A DNA stretch of 41,528 nt. It comes from Chara braunii. Taxonomy: Eukaryota > Streptophyta > Charophyceae > Charales > Characeae. The notes beneath the pieces are model-generated. The model saw nothing but the letters and a program-made list of their open reading frames with translations. It did no database searches and was not told the DNA's origin. The translations under genes and the position numbers were made by a program. Shown here one piece after another: positions 1-9,310 of this stretch (positions are counted from its first letter, which is position 1; the number at the start of each line of letters is the position of its first letter). The stretch covers positions 2,758,833 to 2,800,360 of the forward strand of contig BFEA01000154.1 in the NCBI GenBank assembly GCA_003427395.1. The letters are read 5' to 3'.

Positions 1-139
1 CGAAAAACCCTCCCACAGAAGATCTCAGTTCTGACCTGGGACTCCACCCCCACTTTCCCCAAAAATCCTTGGCACACCCCTTTTCGCACTTCCAGACCCA
101 CATCCTACTCCGATCAGGAAGTCGCGCTGGGTGAGAGGT
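1..139 (+). repeat. 3' end of the 5' LTR (partial)
   Basis: Direct repeat of 10998-11136. The only difference in the first 131 nt is A at 96 against G at 11093; a few more appear in the last 8 nt. It is followed at once by the primer binding site, which fixes the LTR end to within a few bases. The expected terminal CA is not seen. The rest of this LTR lies before the window. Confidence 0.9.
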
Positions 140-152
140 TGGTATCGAAGCC
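140..152 (+). other. Primer binding site (tRNA-Met-like)
   Basis: TGGTATCGAAGCC directly follows the LTR end. It resembles the plant initiator-tRNA-Met site TGGTATCAGAGCC, with two neighbouring differences. This marks the start of minus-strand DNA synthesis and confirms + orientation. Confidence 0.72.
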
Positions 153-292
153 CGACACGTGGCCAGGTTTTAGGATTAATAGCACACTAATTGGGCGATC
201 TGGCTAACCGAGGGCGACCTCGGCCCCGGAACGCGCATAGACGCGACCCCATAGTCACCCGAAGTAGATCGGCTAATCGACGAGCAACCAAC

Positions 293-1534
293 ATGGCTGC
301 TAATTTACAGAACCCGAATTCGCAACAGAATGCTAATCAACCAAATCCTAATCAACCCGCTCCACGATCACGGGGTCCCATGACGCCACCTGATCTCTAT
401 CTATTTGACCCTGCGCACCACCTTGCAGGAGCATGGTTGGCCACGCTCTGCGAGCAGTAGTATGACAATAACGAAGCTCAAGTAAACATCCCTGCTCGAT
501 TAGGATGAGACGCTCATCACTGGTTCAGTACCTATGTGTGGGTAGATCTTCAAACCTTCGAACGAGACTTTCTTAATCAATTTGATTATGTCCACCCAGA
601 GCAAGCACTTTACATGATCAAGGACCGAGTGCAAAAACCTCTCGAATCCGTTGCGGAGTATCGAAACCGGTTCTACCGAATGTTTGTGAAAACTGAGTGT
701 GGTGAGCAAGTAGGGAGAGATCTGTTCATAGACGGACTCCGCAGCCGAACAATAAGGGCGAAGCTGCAAAAGCATTTTTCCGCCATCGATCATACGCTAC
801 AGCAGATCATGACCGCTGCAGAAGAAATAGAACGGAAGTTCGCGGCGAACTTCCTTGAAGGAGAAGACTATTCTAGGGAAGGAGATTCGTCCGAACTCGC
901 AAGGGCAAAAGCCGAACTGGCTGCGCTGCAAAACAAGTTCAAAAACATGGGGTTTGTGTCAGGTCCTGTCACCTACATGGAACAGATAGCCCCTAAACGA
1001 CCGATTCCAAGTGAGATTCCGAGTGTCCTTGTTCCTGTGATGCCAATACCTGTAAGAACGGAAACCCCGCCCCCAATTGAGACTCCCGTACGATCGAATG
1101 AATCAACTGCCATATTCGAACTGACCAAAACATAGATAAGTCTAATCCAGGAAAGCAAAAAGGAACAATGAGAGCATAACGCTCGATTGGAAGCCATGAT
1201 GAGAAACATGCGGCTCATCGCGGTACGAGCCCCTCCGATCCAACAAGGGCTGGCCCCGACGCCTGGTCTCGGGGGAGCTGCGAGCAATCTGAATGTGTGT
1301 TATGCATGCCATCAGCCAGGGCATTTAGCCCGTGACTGCCTCTACCAGCCCCCGCAACAGCGGGTCGGGGTCGCACCAATGGCAGCCGCCCTCATCGCTA
1401 ATGGACCTGGGTGGGTAGGAGCTCTCATAGAAGATATGGAAGATGTGGGAAGTGCGCTAGCAACCACGAAAGAGGCTGCTGAGCTCATTCCCCTAGATCA
1501 ATACGTGTCGCTTGGTATCCTGGGCTCAGAATGA
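293..1534 (+). pseudogene. gag: gag: Retrotrans_gag domain plus CCHC zinc knuckle, with stops
   Basis: Structural polyprotein of the retrotransposon, which would form the virus-like particle. The frame from ATG 293 opens with an Asn/Gln/Pro-rich head. The gag capsid-like region follows at about 510-880 (Trp-Phe, then repeated Arg/Phe/Leu positions typical of Retrotrans_gag), then a proline-rich linker and a zinc knuckle C-X2-C-X4-H-X4-C at 1298-1339. The frame is broken by TAG 458, TGA 506, TAG 1133 and TGA 1169 without any shift, since the same frame resumes each time. The frame closes at TGA 1532. A possible second Cys/His cluster appears near 1444-1479 in the next frame, so the true gag end or a frameshift lies around 1420-1530. 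Family is certain; exact ends are not. Confidence 0.85.
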
Positions 1535-1563
1535 TCAGAACGACCAGACCGGCGCCGGAATAG

Positions 1564-4545
1564 AAAGAAGTGGCGGAGTGGCGACCCTCTCAAGGTGAAA
1601 TGGAGTCGGGAGGATCCACCTTTGTCACTGGGGAAATTGATGTGTTGAACATCGTCCGAGCTTTGGACCATAGGATTCCACTTCCGATCGGTCATTTGCT
1701 CTCGATCTCTGAATAGGCCAATGAGCGGATGCTACAACACTGCAAGGCGAACCGAAAACGATTCGTCCTCGCCTGAACACCGAACATAAAGGCTAAAAGC
1801 CCCACGCGAGGTGAAAACACGGCGGACACGACAAATCCAATACGGGTAGGATTAATACAAAAAGACGACCATTTCCTACGGATTAAACCCATCTCGTGGA
1901 AATCTGCGGAATGCGATATTGAAATATGGGGAATCCCGTACAATGCAATCATTGACTCGGGAGCCGCTGTTTTGGCCATCTCATTAAGAGTAGTTGAGAG
2001 AGCGGGTAGGAAAAACGACCTGATCATGCTTACAGAAAAGGATCAGCTTGTTTCGGCAGACGAAGAAAAAATCAAAACAGTGGGAAGAATAACCAATGTC
2101 GCGTTCCGATTGGGAAAGGTGCATGCGTTAGGTGACGTCGTGGTATTAGACGTAAATACCTACGACGTTCTTTTCGGACTTCCCGCTTTTGTAGCATTAC
2201 AAGCAAACCTGGACTTCGAACAACGGTCAATCATCCTCCGAAATACGGGAGGAAAACCCTATGCTGTACCTATGAGATTGACTCTTCGTACTACCATCAA
2301 CGCAGTCCCACGAGTCTCGCCGATGATAGCAGGGACTCTTCGCATGATCACTTGGGAAGATTCCGCAGACGATGAGTCACCATCGAAGGATGCGGATAGC
2401 AGTGACGAAAATGATTCGGATTTTCTGAAGCTAGCACAACAACGTATTTATTACCCGCCGCTCAGGACGATCGCAAGAACAATGCACCTAATCAGTCGGA
2501 ATATTCAAAGGACTAAGGCGATGATTTTGGGTGAACCTCTCGTGCAGATATCGAGGATGGTCGACTCTTTGGAACCCCCTCAAAACCCTGTACGAAGGAA
2601 TCTCCCCTCTCCTCGCCCAATACAATGACAAAAAGCACTACTGCGATATCACAGATCTCCGAAGTCCCTACTGACATCTGCAAAAAAAGTACGACTTCTA
2701 CGCCTGGGGGCGGAAGCCAGTTCTTTGGAACCCCGTGGGCGCCTCGAGGCTGAATTAGATAAGCTCGGAGTAAAAATCGCAACTAAAACCGTACCGTGGC
2801 AGGACATCTGCGATGGGATCACCCCGGAAGGACACGTGGCCATCCGGGAGGAAGATGCCCAGATGATGGCCACGATGTTCTCCTGGCGATCGGATCATTC
2901 GTTCATCTCTGCGTGGCCGCCCGATGTGGCGAAACAGGCACGCACGAAGCAGATCGACGTATGAATCTGGGATCAACTTTTTGAGTTGCACGTCCCACAG
3001 TACGTACCCGACAAAATTCACCAGGTGATTGCAGACATTCTGACGGAATATCAGGGAGCGATTAGCGTAACCGATACTGACATCGGCTTGTCGTTGGTTA
3101 TTCAACATGCGATTCAGACGGGAAATCATTCCCCGATCCATTGCAAGCCCTACTGATACTCCCGGATAGAACGAAAAAAGACTCTCGAGCGAATACGGGA
3201 ATTCAAAGCAAGCGGGTGGATTGAACCCGCCACCGGGCCATGGTCATTTCCAGTAGTGCTAGTACCGAAGAAAAACGGATCAATCCGCATATGCATTGAT
3301 TATCGCAAACTGAATGAAATCACGATTAAAGATGTGTATCCCCTCCCCCGGATTGATGATTTGCTGGATGCGATTGTGTGTGCTAATTATTTTAGTAAGT
3401 TTGGTATTCGACATGGCTTCCATCACATTCTGGTTAAAGAGGAAGATCGGCCCAAGATGGCCTTCGTACTATTTGAAGGCACGTGGTAGTGGGTTCGGTG
3501 TCCGATGGGGATTTGCAACGCGCCTATCACGTTTCAGCGAGCGATGAACATGACATTCCAGAACTTCGTCAACAAAACGCGACTGACTCAGGGAATGATA
3601 AACTTCTGCGTGATTGTGTACATGGATGACATCCTCGTCTACTCGGAGACCTATCACGGACATGCGCAACACATCGAGTGGACGCTGGGAGCGCTAAGAG
3701 ACGCTGGGTTCAAGATCGCACTCCAAAAAAACGATTTTTTCCTTTCGGAAATTTCGTTCTTAGGTTACGTCGTGACACGTGGAGGATTGCGGCCGGAATC
3801 AAGAAAGGTCGCGGCGGTGAGAGGAGCCCCAGTTCCCACGTCACTGACGCAGGTTCGAGCCTTCTTGGGATTCGCCTCGTACTATCGTCGTTTCATCAAA
3901 GGTTTCGCCGCGATTGCACGACCGCTAACGAACCTGTTACGAAAGGACCAGCCTCTCAGTTGGGACGCAGAGTGTGAACAGGCCTTCGCAACCCTCAAAG
4001 ACGCTCTGGCGACAACACCTATTTTGATCCGACCGAACCCCTCGAAACAGTTCATTCTTATCATGGACTGGCAACCGGAAGCTATTTCCGCTATTCTAGC
4101 GCAGAAGGGAAACGGTGGTCGCGAACATGTCATCGAATACACGTCGCGCACGGTGCCAGATGAACGGAGGAATGACTCAGCACCCCAAGGCGAATGTTAT
4201 GCCGTAGTCTGGGGAATCCAGCACTTCCATCCGTATCTGTACAGGCAGAAGTTCCGCCTCGTAACGGATCATGAGCCCCTGCTGTCCTTGAAGAAGCTCA
4301 CTAATTACACGGGCATGATTGGACGCTGGGCGGTACGACTACAAGAGTATGACTTCGACATCATCCACCGGAAGACAGAGAGGCACGGCAACGCAGACAG
4401 ACTGACACGTCTGCATCGGCCCGCCAAAGCACCGAAGGGCGAGGAAATTACTCTGTGGAAGGAATCAGAACCAACAAACGGGCCTAAGTACGGACAAGTG
4501 GCAGTTCTCCCGCGCGGCAAGAAGCAGACCGGTGGCAATGGGTGA
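1564..4545 (+). pseudogene. pol: pol part 1: aspartic protease, reverse transcriptase, RNase H
   Basis: Replication enzymes of the element, in a different frame from gag. A conserved pre-protease stretch lies near 1600-1720. The retropepsin site Asp-Ser-Gly-Ala is at 1954-1965. The RT begins with the Lys/Glu-rich lead-in near 3170, continues with the KKNGSIRICIDYRKLN block near 3265-3312, and has catalytic YMDD at 3619-3630. RNase H keeps Asp (4066), Glu (4192), Asp of TDH (4267) and Asp (4396). In-frame breaks are TAG 1714, TGA 1774, TGA 2626, TGA 2962, TGA 3154 and TAG 3487; the last sits inside the RT palm. TAG 1561 and TGA 1480 lie just upstream in the same frame. No indel is needed from 1564 to 4545. 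The frame ends at TGA 4543, eight bases after the start of the next ORF. Confidence 0.93.
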
Positions 4546-6260
4546 TGGAGGTAATCTCACTACCCCTCTTTCTCCCATCTCCTCTTCGTCTATTCTCTCC
4601 CTTCCTGATAAATTTTGCTACTTTTGCGAAGCAATTTCTCGTGTATACTCTGTCTCCATGCGTCCTGACGGGGAAGGGTATGCGAAATGGATAGACTGCC
4701 GACAGTGCGTCACACGAGCCCATGGCTCGTGCATCCAATACCGAAACAACAAAAAACCGTGGTTATGTCCCTTGTGTCGGGTTGACAAGATCCCGACCGA
4801 GGCTCGCTTTCTGGATGCCACGTCAGAAGGGTTGGAAAAAACTCGAAAATTTTGAAGGGCTTAAGTATGGACCGACATCGCTTTGATTGTCACCTTAGTC
4901 GGTAACCCCCTCCAGGATCTCACCAAGGAAGATCGGAGGAGGGTTAACGAAAGGGCTCGGGATTATCGATGGGTAGAAGGTAGGTTAGAAAAACGAAAAA
5001 CGGATGGCAGTGGGATTTGGATGATTGTACCGCACCCGTTCATGAGGTATGACTGGGTAAAGACGACACATGAGGAAACGGCAGCCCGTTTCGCCGTATG
5101 GATTACAGAGTCAGCAATCGACAAAAATGAGTGGTATTGGTCCAATATTCGGGACGATGTGAAATTCATCGTCGCAAACTGTCAAGTCTGCGCTGCTGAG
5201 AAGGCGCCAACCGCCGAGATCGATAGTTCCAATGGTAATCGAACGGCCGTTTCAGAGAGTGAGCATGGATACTACCAATATCGTGGTGCCCCCTGGTCCT
5301 AATGGTTGCGAATATTCAATCCTGTTGGTGTTTGTCGACCATTTTTCGAAATGGATGGAGGCCTATCCGTGTCGCACGCGACAGGCCGCCGAAATCGCAC
5401 GGTATGTTAACCGTTTTCTCGGGATGCACCAGCATACGGAAGAGATCCAAACCGATAATGGGGCATAATTCAGAGGGGAAGTATTGAGGAACCTGGTCAT
5501 ACACGGTGTCGTCGTGCGGAACACCGCACCCCACATGTCACAATCCAATGGGCTGGTAGAAAACGCCAACAGAGTGATAAAGACAACACTGCGACGAAAC
5601 ATCGCGGCACGGGATCCGAGGCCCTGGCCCGATATCGTCGACCACATCCTAGCGGTCCATCGCGGAACGCCCCACGAATCGACGGGCTTGAGCCCCTTCC
5701 AATTAAGGACTAATAGCGTCGCTTGTGTATCGATACCAAGCCTCCCTTACGAATCAACGCTCAACCGTCGGCCCACAAGGGCCACAGCGCGAGACAAGGC
5801 TAAGCGACACCTAGAGTTAATGGAACGGTCCCTCCCCAGGCTAGCCCGAAAATGCCAAAAAATGACCGAGTTGGCCCATGGCCGACAGGTCTGAAGCTAC
5901 GAGGCCCGGAACGGGAACGCAGGTCCATGGCCCCAGTACAAAGTGGGGGACATCGTGCAAGTGAGGAAATGTGCTCGCCAAGGCAAGCTAGCGCCACGAT
6001 TCTTCGGGCGATTCCACATGATTGAGCTCGGACCCAACGGCGTGAACACCATGCGACTTGCGCCTGAGGTCTCCGGCAGCCGATCGGCTCGTCCGATCAT
6101 CCGCCACGTGTCCTACCTTCGTCCCCTTCCTCCTTCCCCATCTTCGCATTCGTTCGATTCCTCCTCCGCTGCGGAAGAGGACGACGACTTCTTATCACCT
6201 GCCTCTCCGTCTCCCTCTCGTTCTCTTTCTATTACTCCGTCTCCATCGCCATCGCCATGA
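4538..6260 (+). pseudogene. pol part 2: PHD finger fused ahead of integrase
   Basis: Begins at ATG 4538, overlapping the RNase H frame stop. A PHD finger covers about 4616-4780, with spacing C-X2-C-X23-C-X2-C-X4-H-X2-C-X11-C-X2-C and the usual Trp two residues before the seventh ligand. The integrase N-terminal zinc site keeps one His (5069) and CxxC (5180-5191), but Arg stands where the second His is expected (5087). The frame slips between about 5192 and 5232. The DDE core has Asp 5268, Asp 5454 and Glu 5559 (34 residues between the last two). A GPY/F-like C-terminal module lies near 5979-6115, then a Ser/Pro tail to TGA 6258. Other breaks are TGA 4853, TAA 4862, TAA 5466 and TGA 5892. Integrase is certain; PHD assignment rests on ligand spacing. 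Confidence 0.88.
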
Positions 6261-6739
6261 GTTTTCTTGTGGAGCGAGCTCTCAGCGATCCTCTGCTGGT
6301 GCCATGGTGTCACATCTCGGTGATTCGACATGTTCATCATCCATGGCTCAATCCAGATCTTCGGCGACTTGCGCAGTTCTTCTGTACCAAGGAAGTGTAC
6401 GCGCCTGCTGAGTTTCGTTTTGCAGGAAGTCCCTGAGCGGTTGTTTTAGCAGAGGCGGTAGGAGTTCATCGGCGATCGGCTCCAGGAATCAGCCACGTGT
6501 CTACGGCGGTCGTCTTCAGTGGCGACATCAGCACCATCAACCCGCTGCGACATACAGCCATCAAGACGTCGCTTCGACTCTGGGCGCAGCAATTGGCTGC
6601 GGAGTGGAACCGTTGGCTCACGCCCCACGGAGATAAGCTTTTTCCCACGGACGACGTCGATCTCGACGGGATCCGAACCTTCCAGCATGAGCCGGCGGTG
6701 GTGCTCCCGGAGCTCGTCCCCTTCCCCCATCCTCAATGA
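6257..6739 (+). pseudogene. Retrotransposon accessory ORF3, unknown function, one stop
   Basis: An ORF of about 160 codons starts at ATG 6257, whose last two bases belong to the TGA that ends integrase (ATGA, 6257-6260). One stop, TGA 6434, interrupts it; the frame stays open on both sides to TGA 6737. I recognise no domain. The first part is rich in Leu, Val, His and Trp; the second includes a Trp/Leu-rich amphipathic stretch near 6570-6625. There is no signal peptide or membrane segment, so it is not env-like. The overlap with integrase, and the same kind of overlap with the next ORF, argue that it is a real ORF of the element and not chance. Confidence 0.6.
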
Positions 6740-7824
6740 ACCCATCCCCAATCTCCACCTTTGACCTCCCCTCTTTCATTCCCACCTTCTGGCAGTCCGG
6801 AGTCCATCCGCATCTTTCCTTTCGACTGGAATCGCTTGCAGTCCCCCTTCTCGATCCCCTACAGTAGAGGCGTTGGAGAGAACACTTCGTTGAGTTGTCG
6901 GTGTGTCTGGTCGGAGTGCGAGTCATGTGGACGCGGCACGAGGATCACCGCCAGTGGGCCGAGTACCTCGAACTGCTTATCATCCAGGCGTGGCGAACGG
7001 AAGTGGAGGGCGATCTGCTCGGATTCCTCTTTGGATCGGTGCGGCCCGATCACCACCAACCGATCGTGCACGAGTTAATGGTCCCCCTTGCGCAGCTGGC
7101 CGACGATCTCCCACTCGAGATCGTCTCGCAGAGCGATGACAGCCCGGTCCCGCACATCCTTCCACGGACCCTGACGCCATATCTTCAATGGTCGGCGTGC
7201 TTGGAGGAACCTGGAAGTGGCCGTAACCCACCGTCACAACGCAATTATCTGGACCCGCACGAGATAGTCGACCTCGCCTTCTTCCAAGATCGGACGGCCT
7301 CCGAGAATGAGGAGGTAGAGATTGAAGCAGAAGAAGAAATCTCAGAAGAAGAGGAAGAGGTCGAAGAAGAGGCCGACGAGGAAGAAACTCTTGAGGAAGG
7401 AAGTTACAATGAGCACAACGAAGGGGAGCAAAGTGAAGCGGACGAGGAAGAAGAGCAAGACGGCGAAGAAGAAGAAGACCAGGAGGAGTTAGAAGAGTCG
7501 GAGTACGAAGGATTCGAGGAGGAAGTGCGTGACGAGGCTTGGGCGCAGGCCCAGGCGCAGAAGAGGGAAGAAATCGCAGTCGGGAAAAGACATTTGGAAT
7601 TCGCCAGCGCCACCGGCCAGCCGCTCGCCGACGATCCGGCCCAGGATCCAGAGCTGCCTAAGCCCGAGGATGGAGAGACAGCTGGCGAGACTTCGGCCAC
7701 ACCAGCGAGACGGCAACGAAGCCGATCCCCCTCCCCCTCCGCCTTCAACCGCCCACCAACTCGTCCACGTACCGATGCGGGGCATCGGGCTTCGTCCCCG
7801 GTCCTTATCCCGCTGTCCCCTTGA
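6736..7824 (+). pseudogene. Retrotransposon accessory ORF4, acidic Glu-rich protein, one stop
   Basis: Starts at ATG 6736 in a second ATGA overlap with the ORF3 stop (6736-6739) and runs 363 codons including the stop. TAG 6865 is the only break. After the break there is a compact, folded-looking part (about 6868-7250; Trp, Leu and His rich), then a long run dominated by Glu and Asp (about 7300-7520), then a basic, Ser/Pro/Arg-rich tail. This acidic-then-basic layout is seen in nuclear or chromatin-binding proteins, but I recognise no named domain. Its last 50 bases overlap ORF5. Confidence 0.65.
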
Positions 7825-8287
7825 TCACCTCTCCTTACGCCAGATCACCACCCACGTCACCTTCCCCGCCTTCCCCATCGATACCTTCCGCTTCTTCTAC
7901 ACTACCCGCCTCGCTGTCACTGTTCATCCCCACCCTTCCACCCCTCCCCGTCTTCTGCCTCCATATCCTTTTTCTCAGTGCCGCGTGGCGGGGCCACAAT
8001 ATGATCGAGGTGTATTGCATGATTACAGGGACTATCCCCGCATGAGAGAACCACGATCACTTCCGTGCAACCCTTTTTCGAACCTTTACCACCCTCTATC
8101 CCGACTACCTCGCATCCCTCCCCCACACTGGCAACCGATTCCCCCGCTTTCACCGGATCGTCGCTACCAAGAACTTCCGGAGACGGTGACCGGAATGGAG
8201 AGCTTCCTGCCCCCGCTACCCATCAACCCTCCCCCTCGCCACCCCTCCATGTACCGTCTTCCCTTTACCCTCCCCGGCGCTCGCTGA
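7775..8287 (+). CDS. Retrotransposon accessory ORF5, Pro/Arg-rich, unknown function
   Basis: A 170-residue frame from ATG 7775 to TGA 8285, overlapping the end of ORF4 by 50 bases in another frame. It has no stop. The middle contains a Phe/Tyr/Thr-rich stretch and Tyr/Asp/Arg repeats that look protein-like; the rest is rich in Pro, Leu and Arg. Because the DNA here is C-rich, a long open frame could arise by chance, so support comes mainly from its place at the end of the overlapping chain. The frame is open upstream to 7529, so the start is uncertain. Confidence 0.42.
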   Translation: MRGIGLRPRSLSRCPLDHLSLRQITTHVTFPAFPIDTFRFFYTTRLAVTVHPHPSTPPRLLPPYPFSQCRVAGPQYDRGVLHDYRDYPRMREPRSLPCNPFSNLYHPLSRLPRIPPPHWQPIPPLSPDRRYQELPETVTGMESFLPPLPINPPPRHPSMYRLPFTLPGAR

Positions 8288-9303
8288 TGTATGACAGATG
8301 GGTACGTGTCGAGATGGCGACACATGTAATCCCCTCCTTGGATTGTTGAAGGCCCTCCCTGAGGAATTAGTAGTAGAGCAGTGTTGCCACGATGAACGAC
8401 ATCCACACTCATTCGAACGGTAAGTGGCATAGAGAAAGGAGCTCCGCGTGACGATCGATTAAAGAGATCGACACGTGTCACAAGCAAGCAGGAGCTTGCT
8501 AATATTGGAACCCCCTGAGCGTCACATATATGACGAACCACTTTCTGTAGCGCACGACTTTCTGCGCAGTTATAATGAGGGGTCCTAAGCTGGGAAGGTT
8601 GGGCGAATTACGGGAGATTGGGATGGATGGGAAATTGCATCAGTACCCTCACTTCTTCGTCTTTTGCGACGATTCTTTTGGATGGCTGAGTTCGGTGCTG
8701 GGTGTGCCCCATGACGGGTCATTGATTGGTCGGATGGCTGGCGCGCCGCTAGGCGCGCGATTAATAAATGTTGACGTCGCTTCTTTTTGGTTCGGTGTCG
8801 GAACTTTTTGGGAGCGGACATCGCGCGGGAATTTGCTTCGTTCTTTTTGAATTTTCTTTTTAAATTCCTTTTCAAATTTTGTCGAGCCCCGATGGCTCTC
8901 GGAATTGGGGACTTTCCTTCCGGAACCTGTACTTTTGCTTTTTTGCAGTTAGAAATTTTGTAATTAGGACTTTCGTTTTCCGTGCGGCGCCTTTTTGCTT
9001 ACGCGCTTCTTTATGCGGCTAAAACGGAATTTTGATCAGTCGGCGTCGTTAATCAGGTGTGTAACTGTAATTTTGGGTTGGCGCCATTGTAACTGTATCT
9101 TTCTTCTTGCGCTTCGTCTTTCCCGCCCTCCTTCTCATTCTTTTGCTGTGTTTTTGTTGCTACGGACTGCATGCTCAGATCGATGTGTGGAGAGTGCCTA
9201 TGTCCCCCACGCCGCGGCCCGGTCATGCAGAACGCAGACACTCCTTCTCTAATCTCCCTCCTAAGTCCTGGTAATTTCGTGTTCTTCGCGCATGCATGCA
9301 CGC
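8288..9303 (+). other. 3' non-coding part of the element / possible U3
   Basis: No convincing coding. T-rich runs and CG-containing segments lead up to a TATA box at 9304. The 3' LTR must begin somewhere in or near here, but its 5' end cannot be placed because the matching part of the 5' LTR is outside the window. I could not choose a polypurine tract with confidence; candidates are near 8573-8580 and 9565-9588. Confidence 0.5.
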
Positions 9304-9310
9304 TATAAAT
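9304..9310 (+). promoter_or_regulatory. Probable LTR TATA box
   Basis: TATAAAT, followed about 30 nt later by a CT/CA-rich stretch suitable as a transcription start. It lies upstream of sequence that leads into the LTR end copy at 10998. A consensus-like 5' splice signal (AGGTGAGT) is at 9401. Confidence 0.45.

Noticed and set aside
293-6867. Alternative genetic code reading TAG/TAA/TGA as sense
   Set aside because: TGA is the commonest in-frame stop and falls where Arg (CGA) fits, while TAG falls where Gln fits. Ulvophyte-type codes reassign TAA/TAG but not TGA. Decay from CGA and CAG explains both.
7404-7785. Minus-strand Ser-rich frames opposite ORF4
   Set aside because: Antisense shadows of the Glu-rich coding run.
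6736-8287. Retroviral env-like gene
   Set aside because: No signal peptide, membrane segment or Cys pattern; ORF4 is highly acidic and ORF5 Pro/Arg-rich.
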